Positions 27,970 through 35,002 of a DNA stretch of 64,000 nt are shown here, one piece after another (position 1 is the stretch's first letter; every line of letters begins with the position of its first letter). The notes below the pieces were generated by a model. That model was not told where the DNA came from. It worked only from the letters and a program-made list of their open reading frames with translations, and did not search any database. The position numbers and the translations under genes are program-made. The stretch comes from Edaphobacter sp. 4G125 (GTDB lineage: Bacteria > Acidobacteriota > Terriglobia > Terriglobales > Acidobacteriaceae), in contig NZ_CP060393.1 in NCBI RefSeq assembly GCF_014274685.1, positions 927,501 to 991,500 of the forward strand, read 5' to 3'.

Positions 27970-28082
27970 TCACCGGAAGTTTCCCCACTTCCTGGGTGGT
28001 GATATTTGAGATACAAGGCTGGGAAGCAAGCACGATTGAAGACCAGCCGGGCTCGCAAGGTTCAGGCGAAAGAGCCTGAACC
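27970..28082 (+). ncRNA. structured 5' leader with three hairpins
   Basis: H1: TCACC-GGAAGT (27970-27980), loop TTCCCC, ACTTCC (27987-27992), 5-nt bulge, GGTGA (27998-28002). H2: GGCTGG (28017-28022) with CCAGCC (28043-28048). H3: GGTTCAGGC (28059-28067) with GCCTGAACC (28074-28082), loop GAAAGA. All stems are perfect. The array ends 20 nt before the ATG at 28103, next to the ribosome-binding site GAGGGG. I could not match it to a riboswitch class I know. Confidence 0.5.
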
Positions 28083-28102
28083 GGCATTAGAGGGGTATTG
28101 GT

Positions 28103-29527
28103 ATGTCGGCTTCTCCGTCTTATAGTATGTCTGCTTTGAAGTCTGTTTCTAAGTCCCGCCCACAGGTTCTTATCCTGGAACCTGATCTGGCTGTGCTGGA
28201 TTATCTCCGTCTTACGCTGGGCGATCGTTATGCGCTCAGTTTGTTTTCAGAGGAGCAATCGCTTCTCGATCGCCTTTCGCAGAGCGATGAACCGGATATG
28301 CTGCTGGTGGCCCTGCACTCGGGCCGCGATTCTTCGCTGCTGACGCAGATCCGGTGTGCGCGTCCGAACCTTCCTGTCGTCGTGCTTTCCTGCTCGGCCG
28401 ACCTGCGCGATATGGAGCATATTATTCGCTCCGGCGTCCGTGCGATTGTGATGAAGCCCTTTGTGGGGTCGGATGTTGAGGAAACGATTGAGGAGCACCT
28501 CGACTCTCCGGAGCGGAGGAGCGCGATGGCGGATTCGCCACGCGAGGTTCCTCTCAATGACACTCACTCGTTTGTGCGTTCCAGCAAGAGGATGCGAGAC
28601 CTGGAGTCCCAAGCCTCGCTGGTAGCTCGGGCGGATATTCCGTTGCTGATTCTGGGAGAGAGTGGCACCGGTAAAGAGATTCTTGCGCTCTATACGCATA
28701 AGATGTCGTCGCGGAGCGCGAATACTTTTCTAAAGGTGAACTGTGCCGCAGTTCCGGCGGATCTGCTGGAAAGTGAGTTGTTCGGGTACGAGCAGGGCGC
28801 GTTTACCGGAGCGGTCAAGACCAAGCCTGGAAAGTTTGAGATCTGTTCGGGAGGGACGATCTTCCTGGACGAGATTGGTGAGATGCCGGCGATTTTGCAA
28901 GCCAAGCTGCTACAGGTGCTGCAGGATGGAACCTTCTCGCGCCTAGGAAGCCGCTCTCCAATGAAGGTAGACGTGCGGGTTATTGCCGCGACCAATATCA
29001 ATATGAAAGAGGCGATGGCGAATAAGACGTTTCGCGAGGACCTCTATTACCGCCTGAATGGCTTTACGCTGAATATCCCTCCGTTGCGCGAACGTCAGGA
29101 AGAGATTCCGGTATTGGCCGAGTACTTTATGCGGAAGGGCGCGAAGCGCTATGGCCGTGATCCGCTGCCTTTCTCGCAGAGGCTAATGGATGTTCTGATG
29201 GTCCATAGCTGGCCGGGAAATCTTCGGGAACTTGAGAATGTGGTGAATCGTTATCTTGTTCTGGGAGATGAACGGTCTATTCTTGACGAGTTGGCTCCGG
29301 CTTCTGCGCAGAGTTCGAATGGAGCTGCCGCAGAACCGTCTGGAAGTGCCGGACTGAAGGCGATGGTCAAGAACCTTAAAGGTGGAGCCGAGGCGGCTGC
29401 AATTGCACAGGTGTTGGAGGAGACTGGATGGAACCGCAAGGCAGCGGCAAACGATCTGCAGATCAGCTACAAGGCACTCCTCTACAAGATCAAACAGTAC
29501 GATCTGTCTCCACAAAGTCGCGCGTAG
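28103..29527 (+). CDS. sigma-54 activator, NtrC architecture with degenerate receiver domain
   Basis: 474 aa: receiver-like domain (about 20-135), AAA+ domain (155-390), Fis HTH (about 430-470). AAA+ motifs are intact: Walker A G185-ESGTGK-E192, GAFTGA 232-237, Walker B IFLDE 253-257, PPLRERQEEIP, WPGNLRELENV. In the receiver the acidic pair is Glu26-Pro27, the phospho-acceptor position is Ala70 (LLVALHSG where LLxDxxMPG is expected), the Thr position is Ser97, and only Lys118 (MKPF) remains. Phosphorylation is therefore not expected. GAGGGG lies 8 nt before the ATG. No histidine kinase is nearby. The next gene starts 17 nt downstream. Confidence 0.92.
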   Translation: MSASPSYSMSALKSVSKSRPQVLILEPDLAVLDYLRLTLGDRYALSLFSEEQSLLDRLSQSDEPDMLLVALHSGRDSSLLTQIRCARPNLPVVVLSCSADLRDMEHIIRSGVRAIVMKPFVGSDVEETIEEHLDSPERRSAMADSPREVPLNDTHSFVRSSKRMRDLESQASLVARADIPLLILGESGTGKEILALYTHKMSSRSANTFLKVNCAAVPADLLESELFGYEQGAFTGAVKTKPGKFEICSGGTIFLDEIGEMPAILQAKLLQVLQDGTFSRLGSRSPMKVDVRVIAATNINMKEAMANKTFREDLYYRLNGFTLNIPPLRERQEEIPVLAEYFMRKGAKRYGRDPLPFSQRLMDVLMVHSWPGNLRELENVVNRYLVLGDERSILDELAPASAQSSNGAAAEPSGSAGLKAMVKNLKGGAEAAAIAQVLEETGWNRKAAANDLQISYKALLYKIKQYDLSPQSRA

Positions 29528-29544
29528 CTGCCAAGATTGCGGCG

Positions 29545-30036
29545 ATGGCGGCGGCAGCTTCGGAAGGGGTTTATCGCGTTGTGGTCCGCTTTGAGGATCG
29601 GACGGTTCGAGGAACGGTCCCAATCCATGAATTGGGAACAATCGAACAGCTTCTCCATAGCGAATCGAGGTCTCCGTTAGAAACGGTTCGACTGAGCCTG
29701 GTGGATACGGGCGAGGTCGAAGAGATCCCGACGCACGGGGCCAAGGCGGTCTTCTTTGTGAAGACCTTCGATGGCGATGAACGCCACCAAGCGCTCCACT
29801 TCCATGAGAATGCGCCGATCGTACCCGGGCTATGGGTTCGGGTGTATTTCTATGATGGTGAGATGGTGGAAGGCATCATCAGCAACACACGGGATTTTGT
29901 GTTGGAGGGTGGCTTCTTCCTGATCCCGACTGACCCCAATGGAAATAACCAGCTGGCCTATATCAATAAATCGGGCCTGAAGGATTTCCATGTTTTGGGG
30001 ATGCGGAATATGCCCAAGAACCTGCATCGACTTTGA
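29545..30036 (+). CDS. conserved hypothetical protein downstream of the sigma-54 regulator
   Basis: 163 aa from the ATG at 29545, 17 nt after the regulator stop. The frame is also open upstream to 29428 inside the regulator gene, which I regard as overlap noise. The sequence is beta-rich: two halves each contain a 'RVVVRFEDRTVRGTVP' or 'WVRVYFYDGEMVEGIISN' pattern, i.e. a repeated small-barrel strand pair, and the C-terminus has FFLIPTDPNGNNQLAYIN. It resembles unannotated acidobacterial proteins (from memory). Likely cotranscribed with the regulator. Function unknown. Confidence 0.75.
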   Translation: MAAAASEGVYRVVVRFEDRTVRGTVPIHELGTIEQLLHSESRSPLETVRLSLVDTGEVEEIPTHGAKAVFFVKTFDGDERHQALHFHENAPIVPGLWVRVYFYDGEMVEGIISNTRDFVLEGGFFLIPTDPNGNNQLAYINKSGLKDFHVLGMRNMPKNLHRL

Positions 30037-30054
30037 TTTGCAACTCAGAAAATT

Positions 30055-31005
30055 TCAAGCGGAGACGACAGATTCTTTTGCCCAGGCGATGGTTTGCTCG
30101 AGCCCATAGGCGAGATCAGCGACGACCTTATAGCCAAAGGCGGACTTTGCGGCAGAGATGTCGGCGACGGAGTGCTTGATGTCGCCTTCACGTTCCGGTG
30201 CATGGTTGATGCCGCCTGGGTAGCCGGTGATGCGCTTGATCTCGGCGAAGGCGTCGAGCAATGTAATGCGATCTCCTGTGGCGACGTTGAAGACGCGGCC
30301 TGCCACCTTTTCCGCCGGAGCTTTGGCGGCGAGCAGATTGGCGCTGACGACATTGTCAATGTAGGTAAAATCACGGCTGGTTAGACCATCACCGTAGATG
30401 GTGGGAGTCTGGCCGGCGAGCATGAGAGAGATAAAGCGGGCCAGCACTCCGGAGTATTGAGATGAGGGGTCCTGGCGCGGACCGAAGATATTGAAGTAAC
30501 GCAACGATACGGTTTCGAGCCCATAGACGCGGGTGTAACTGGAGAGGTAGTGTTCTCCCGCGAGTTTCTGAACAGCGTAAGGAGAGAGCGGAGCGGGAAG
30601 CATCGTCTCGGATTTGGGAAGTTCGGGGGAGTCGCCATAGGCAGCCGAGGAGGCTGCGTAAAGCACGCGTTTTACGCCTGCTTTGCGCGCAGCTTCGAGC
30701 AGGTAGAGAGTTCCGGTCAGGTTGGGGCCGTTGGTTCCGATTGGATCGTCGACTGACTTGGGGACGGAGGGGATTGCCGCTTCGTGAAAGACGTAGTCCA
30801 CGCCGTGGCAGGCTTCGTCGATGGCGTGCTGATCGAGCACATCGACGTTGCGGAAGTCGATGCTTGAGCGGATCTCTTCGATATTGGCGGTCGAGCCAGT
30901 AGAGAGATTATCAACGCCGCGCACCTTTGCGCCTTCGGCCAGAAGAGCCCTGGCGATGCTCGATCCAATAAATCCAGCAATCCCGGTAACGAGAACGGTA
31001 GACAT
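30055..31005 (-). CDS. NAD-dependent sugar-nucleotide epimerase (SDR, UDP-glucose 4-epimerase-like)
   Basis: 316 aa from the ATG at 31005, GGAGG 3 nt upstream. An extended short-chain dehydrogenase: Rossmann motif G8-x2-G11-x2-G14, VDNLSTG for NAD binding, catalytic Ser near 119-120 and Y143-x3-K147 (SPYAVQK), then RYFNIFGPRQDP, the usual substrate loop. It probably interconverts UDP-sugars for cell-surface polysaccharide. The family also includes dehydratases, so specificity is open. It converges on the gene ending at 30036. Confidence 0.9.
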   Translation of the reverse strand: MSTVLVTGIAGFIGSSIARALLAEGAKVRGVDNLSTGSTANIEEIRSSIDFRNVDVLDQHAIDEACHGVDYVFHEAAIPSVPKSVDDPIGTNGPNLTGTLYLLEAARKAGVKRVLYAASSAAYGDSPELPKSETMLPAPLSPYAVQKLAGEHYLSSYTRVYGLETVSLRYFNIFGPRQDPSSQYSGVLARFISLMLAGQTPTIYGDGLTSRDFTYIDNVVSANLLAAKAPAEKVAGRVFNVATGDRITLLDAFAEIKRITGYPGGINHAPEREGDIKHSVADISAAKSAFGYKVVADLAYGLEQTIAWAKESVVSA

Positions 31006-31217
31006 GAGCCTCCAGAAGATAAGGGGGAATAGATCCGACCCAAACATTACAAGGTTATCGTATGGAGGTCTTCCTCTGCGCTCTCGAACGCTACATCAAA
31101 AGTGGGAGAAGATTTATCTCACACATCTCTAAGGGGAGAGGATCCAGACACGAAGTGATCGGGAGCAAATATCGCATCTGCCGGAATGCGGATGACATCA
31201 TCTTGTAAAGAAGCAGT

Positions 31218-31901
31218 TTAGCCTTCTACGGAGATTCCCGAAAAGGTCATAACAACGCGACTGCGTACAGGGGTTCCGAAGACCCGCGCGGGCTCAAAGA
31301 CGCTGAGGAGCAGTTGGTCGATAACCTGGCTGCGCACGGAGGAGTCTTCCGGACCAGAGACGATATGGTAGTCGTAAACGCGTCCCTGATCGTTCACGAA
31401 AGCCTCGACAATAATGGCCGAGTCGTGGGAGGTGACGATGGGGCGCGGCATAACTGCAGAGTAGAGATAGTGCGCCGAGGTCATGGCTCCCAGTGGCTCG
31501 TCGTTTGCCATAACCGCCTGTGGCGCGGCAAACAGACCCAGTAGAACCATGATGGTTCCGACGAGAGCAACGGAGCAGGCCGCTCCAGCAGAGATCTGAA
31601 CCGCCCAGGGGCGAATCGTGTTTTCCCAACACAGGGCGAGGGTATCGCGCCAGCTGTGATTTCGTGTAGCGATCTCGTGCGAGATGGCTACACGCAGACG
31701 GGTTCCAAGATCGGCGGGAGCCCGGGTGGGACCGAGCGAGGCCAGAGCATTCTGCATTTCACGCAACGACGCAAACTCTTCGCGGCAATCTTCACAGTTC
31801 TCAAGGTGCCCACTGATGGACTGCATCTGCACACCATCTACCGCACCATCCAAATAGGCTGAGAACAAGCAGCGGATATTGTCGCACTGTGGGGAGTTCA
31901 T
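31218..31901 (-). CDS. anti-sigma factor with zf-HC2 domain and TonB-C-like periplasmic domain
   Basis: 227 aa. The zinc anti-sigma motif is H32-x3-C36-x2-C39. A membrane helix lies at about 97-120 (ISAGAACSVALVGTIMVLLG). Residues of about 145-225 read like a TonB C-terminal fold: PIVTSHDSAIIVEAFVNDQG, then RVYDYHIVSG and a closing VRSRVVMTF strand. This is the same pattern as in the protein at 16901-18265. The ATG overlaps the sigma stop by 4 bases (31898-31901), so the pair is translationally coupled. It should sequester the sigma factor at the inner membrane. The periplasmic part may sense an envelope signal. Confidence 0.85.
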   Translation of the reverse strand: MNSPQCDNIRCLFSAYLDGAVDGVQMQSISGHLENCEDCREEFASLREMQNALASLGPTRAPADLGTRLRVAISHEIATRNHSWRDTLALCWENTIRPWAVQISAGAACSVALVGTIMVLLGLFAAPQAVMANDEPLGAMTSAHYLYSAVMPRPIVTSHDSAIIVEAFVNDQGRVYDYHIVSGPEDSSVRSQVIDQLLLSVFEPARVFGTPVRSRVVMTFSGISVEG

Positions 31902-32611
31902 CGTGTCACCGTCTCCGGGCTGGAAATCCCGGCCTGAAGGTTGGATGGAGAGGGGTTGAGGGAAGAAGCAAATTTTTTCGATTCAGTGACCAGAAGGACA
32001 CGGAGTGCAGTGCGACCGCGGGTCAAGCGCGATTTCACTGTGCCAACGTTGATATCGAGAATCTCGGCGATTTCTTCGTAGGCAAATCCTTCGATCTCGC
32101 GTAGTACGACAACATTCCGGAAGGACTCTGGAATCTGCTGAAGCGCCTCTTCGACGTTGCGACGGAGTTCAGCCTGGGCCGCAAGATCGAAGGGCGAACC
32201 TCCGCGATCGGCCAGGGTGGCAGCCAATGGGATACCGTCATCTTCGGAGTCCGCAGAATCGAAGGTAGAATCGATGGTCAGCTCCTGCTTCTTATGACGA
32301 CACCACCAGCGGCGCTGGTTCGAGGCCTCGTGCAATGCAATTCGATAGAGCCATGTCCGCAGGCTGGATTCACCATGAAACCCGCGAATGCTGCGGAAGA
32401 CCTTGATGAAGACCTCCTGCGTAATATCGGCGGCGTCGGCAGGATCGGTGAGGCTGCGGGCGATCAGAGAATAGAGAGGCTGATGATACTGCGCGATCAG
32501 AATGCCGAACGCATCTTCGCTGCCGGCCTTAAGATCGGCGACGAGAGCTGCTTCTTCGGTAGTGATGCCTATCGCGCTGGTCAGATTTCCCACGAATGTT
32601 CCCACCTGCAT
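31898..32611 (-). CDS. ECF-type RNA polymerase sigma factor (RpoE-like)
   Basis: 237 aa. Region 2 (about 22-100): AFGILIAQYHQPLYSLIARS, DAADITQEVFIKVFRSIRGF, SSLRTWLYRIALHEASNQRR. Region 4 (about 150-210): LQQIPESFRNVVVLREIEGF, YEEIAEILDI and NVGTVKSRLTRGRTAL. The linker is acidic (DSADSEDDG). GAGG lies 7 nt before the ATG. It heads a two-gene operon with its anti-sigma factor and has the normal length for RpoE-like factors. Confidence 0.93.
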   Translation of the reverse strand: MQVGTFVGNLTSAIGITTEEAALVADLKAGSEDAFGILIAQYHQPLYSLIARSLTDPADAADITQEVFIKVFRSIRGFHGESSLRTWLYRIALHEASNQRRWWCRHKKQELTIDSTFDSADSEDDGIPLAATLADRGGSPFDLAAQAELRRNVEEALQQIPESFRNVVVLREIEGFAYEEIAEILDINVGTVKSRLTRGRTALRVLLVTESKKFASSLNPSPSNLQAGISSPETVTR

Positions 32612-32834
32612 TGGGTGACCTCTACACTAAAGCTTTTGTGGAACGCATGGCAAATGCACGTCTCGGTACGGAACCGAGCGAGAAGCTATACCGCCGGCGG
32701 TCGAGTGCCTCGCTCACTCTAAAGACTTAGACACCAGTGAATTCAACAAAGTTCCCGACTATGGGCGTTTGAAGAGTTATTTTCCGGGGCGAAAACTTGT
32801 TAGAAAAAGATCGGATAAGGGGAATCAGCGAAGT

Positions 32835-32863
32835 TTGACGAATCGAACCCCATATCAGAGAAT
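32835..32863 (+). promoter_or_regulatory. candidate sigma-70 promoter of tRNA-Ala
   Basis: TTGACG (-35, 5 of 6) and GAGAAT (-10, 4 of 6) with a 17-bp spacer. The implied transcription start is about 15 nt before the tRNA. The preceding 32612-32834 shows no gene. Confidence 0.45.
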
Positions 32864-32886
32864 AGAAGAGTCCTTCCCCTACGAGT

Positions 32887-32962
32887 GGGCCTGTGGCGCA
32901 GTTGGGAGCGCGCTTCCATGGCATGGAAGAGGTCATCGGTTCGATCCCGATCAGGTCCACCA
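32887..32962 (+). tRNA. tRNA-Ala(GGC)
   Basis: 76 nt with encoded CCA. Acceptor stem GGGCCTG pairs with CAGGTCC and contains the G3-U70 pair that specifies alanine. Anticodon loop ATGGCAT is closed by CTTCC/GGAAG, giving anticodon GGC. The T-loop GGTTCGATCCC is canonical. Confidence 0.95.
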
Positions 32963-33441
32963 AATAATCCCTACAAAATCAAGCGTATGCCGGAAGCGGA
33001 GCACCCCCTCCTCTTTAGTGATTTGGTGTAACTTTCGGGACTATAGTCTTGGCTGCGGCTTCAGCAGTTCGTAGGATGCACCTGGCAGGTTTCTCTCTGT
33101 TTCCACGGAGAAGATACTCATCTTCTTGGTGAACTGCTCCGGCCACAAGGCAGCTCATCGCTCTAATATTTGGTGTCAAAGACCACCCCCAAGAGGCTGG
33201 GTATGCCGGTTTATAACTGTTTCCGTCAATAACTTAGAGCGGTCCATGGCGTGGAACAGGTCATCGGTTCGATCCGATAAGGTCCACCAAATCATTTCAA
33301 TAACTTCGCCCACAACCGCCGAAGGAACTGGCGACCCGTGGGATTCCGGTTTCCGCTTTCTTTTAATAGGGTGTTCTTCAATCTCAATTCCTGTGAGAGT
33401 TATGTCTATATATCCGTTCTGTAAGCAGCAAGAGTGAAGTT
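32963..33441. other. 479-base non-coding stretch holding a tRNA remnant
   Basis: No convincing gene. It lies between tRNA-Ala and the stop of the 436-aa regulator, and contains the partial tRNA-Ala copy at 33237-33292. The remainder (for example 32990-33230) has no recognisable feature. Confidence 0.6.
33237..33292 (+). pseudogene. partial, degenerate copy of the tRNA-Ala 3' half
   Basis: GAGCGGTCCATGGCGTGGAA and then CAGGTCATCGGTTCGATCC-GAT-AAGGTCCACCAAAT closely follow tRNA-Ala from the D-stem end to 3 bases beyond CCA. There is a deletion in the anticodon arm, single-base losses in the T arm, and no acceptor 5' strand. It cannot fold as a tRNA. Such 3'-end duplicates are usual at att sites of integrative elements, but no integrase lies between the copies. 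Confidence 0.75.
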
Positions 33442-34752
33442 TTACCAGGACGTCGATGCAATCACTGATGGTGGGCCGGGCTCTCCATTAATGGTATTGG
33501 TGGCAAGGACGAGTTCGAAGTTTTTGCTGGGAGTCAGGCCTTTTTCTACCATCCAAGACTTCAGCTCGTCATTGCTGGTGACAAATTCGGCGGCGGCTTG
33601 AGTTCCGCTTTTCCCGATGCCGGCGGCGATGAGAACGTGTTGTCGGATTGTGGGATCGAAGTAGTTTGCGACTATGGCATAGTCGCGCGAGTCGCTATGG
33701 ACAAGCTGCATGTTATTAAATGTCAGGATTTTGGATGGCTGCTCGTGGTCGAGGATGGAACTTGATAAGTGACCGTTACGGGAAAAGTAAAAACGTAATC
33801 CCGAGGTGAGTCGAATGGTCCAAATGTTGTCCAGGCCGCCAATGAGGATCACAGGCCCTTGGCGCAGCTCCTCGAGTGAGGTATCGGAAGAGCCTTTAAG
33901 GCGATAGCTGCGCGGGGCCCGCGTGAGCAGATCCGTGACCTTGCTATAGCTGGCAATATCACTGATTGGAACCATATCCCATTCAGTCATGCTGTCCAGC
34001 ATGGATTGCGGACCAGTGTTTGAGGAGCTAGCTGCAGGTTGATCTGTGGCGATATCGCCGCCCTGGGGACTGAGGGAGTGAACTCCCATCACGATGAGGA
34101 CCTGCTGACCTGATGAGAGGATGGGAGCCCAGAAAGTGCGAATTGGCTGCTGCTCTTTATAGCGCTTGATAAACAGGCCGGTGCACCCGAGAGCCAGTGC
34201 AGAGGCGACGATCACGAGCAGACCCCACCAAGGAAGGCCCTTTCGATCGGAAGAAGAAGCAAGGAGAGACGGGGGTACAGGATCGGAGATGGTGGTTTCT
34301 TCGGGTAAGGGCGCCACGATTTCCGTTTCGGATGTGGTGAGGTGCTCGGCAAAAGACGGCGCATGTTTTGCATGCAGAAATTGCGGGACATAGGATCCAA
34401 CGGGAAGGTAGACACGAAGTTCTTCCTCGTGGCCGGACTCCTGATAGTACTGTGCGATACGCTTACGGATCTCTCCAGCAGTGACGCGGACAATCGGATC
34501 AGCATTGGTGTCGTAATCGCTAGGCCTCCCAAAGACGTCGGTGCCGAGAGTCCGCTCTTTAAGGAGATGGGTTGCTCCGGCCAATGTCTGTTCGACGATG
34601 AAGCTCAGGAAAGAGGGGTAGCGTTTGCTGTTACGGAAGTGTCTGCTATCAATGATCTTCTCGACCTGCAGAATGATGTCTGCGCGACTAAAGGTCTCTC
34701 CCTGAATCGAGATATCACCATCGTCTGAGGGTAGGGTCTGTTGAGTTGCCAT
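33442..34752 (-). CDS. predicted membrane-bound regulator (wHTH-like / TM / periplasmic domain), TBDT-linked
   Basis: 436 aa from the ATG at 34752 (a TTG at 34770 is in frame). Residues 20-125 form a conserved domain: IDSRHFRNSKRYPSFLSFIV, LKERTLGTDVFG, then VRVTAGEIRKRIAQYY followed by LRVYLPVGSYVPQF. The last two segments look like a recognition helix and a beta-hairpin wing. One membrane helix at about 174-195 (WWGLLVIVASALALGCTGLF) precedes a 240-residue C-terminal domain. Residues VILIGGLDNIWT and HVLIAAGIGKSGTQAAAEFV align with the paralogue at 49486-50826. It diverges from the TBDT at 35003, so it probably controls it. The regulatory role is inferred. Confidence 0.75.
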   Translation of the reverse strand: MATQQTLPSDDGDISIQGETFSRADIILQVEKIIDSRHFRNSKRYPSFLSFIVEQTLAGATHLLKERTLGTDVFGRPSDYDTNADPIVRVTAGEIRKRIAQYYQESGHEEELRVYLPVGSYVPQFLHAKHAPSFAEHLTTSETEIVAPLPEETTISDPVPPSLLASSSDRKGLPWWGLLVIVASALALGCTGLFIKRYKEQQPIRTFWAPILSSGQQVLIVMGVHSLSPQGGDIATDQPAASSSNTGPQSMLDSMTEWDMVPISDIASYSKVTDLLTRAPRSYRLKGSSDTSLEELRQGPVILIGGLDNIWTIRLTSGLRFYFSRNGHLSSSILDHEQPSKILTFNNMQLVHSDSRDYAIVANYFDPTIRQHVLIAAGIGKSGTQAAAEFVTSNDELKSWMVEKGLTPSKNFELVLATNTINGEPGPPSVIASTSW

Positions 34753-34944
34753 GGCAGGACTTTTTCTCAACTCCAGTGCAGGCGAAACTTAATACTTACT
34801 ATCGGGGCGTATTATACGTCGGTTACAAGGAGTCGCGTTTCTCTATATCTATCAATAACTTAAATCACATTTTCGTATGTGTTTACCGTAAGTACCTTGG
34901 TCAAAAGTCCATCGCCTGCCTAGTGTGTTTCAACTGAAAAATCC

Positions 34945-34980
34945 CGCCCCGCCGTTCTGCATATGAAAATCGGCGCGGCG
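34945..34980 (+). promoter_or_regulatory. GC-rich hairpin before the TBDT ribosome-binding site
   Basis: CGCCCCGCCG (34945-34954) pairs with CGGCGCGGCG (34971-34980) with one mismatch. It ends 13 nt before GGAGAGG. It could control translation of the receptor or terminate upstream transcription. The rest of 34753-35002 is AT-rich promoter-like sequence. Confidence 0.45.
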
Positions 34981-35002
34981 GAGTCTGGTATCTGGAGAGG
35001 CT

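Larger units (their letters stand above)
27605..28102. other. 498-base divergent intergenic region between two sigma-54 activators
   Basis: No gene is seen. The left part holds a candidate sigma-54 promoter for the minus-strand gene. The middle (about 27770-27950) is AT-rich and probably contains the plus-strand promoter. The right part is a structured leader (27970-28082). Confidence 0.7.

Noticed and set aside
27661-28102. Known riboswitch classes (cyclic-di-GMP, glycine, TPP, SAM, guanidine) for the three-hairpin leader
   Set aside because: None of the consensus segments I know for these classes is present; it was kept only as an unclassified structured leader.
33126-33437. 103-codon plus-strand frame over the tRNA-Ala remnant
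   Set aside because: It translates the tRNA fragment itself; treated as non-coding.
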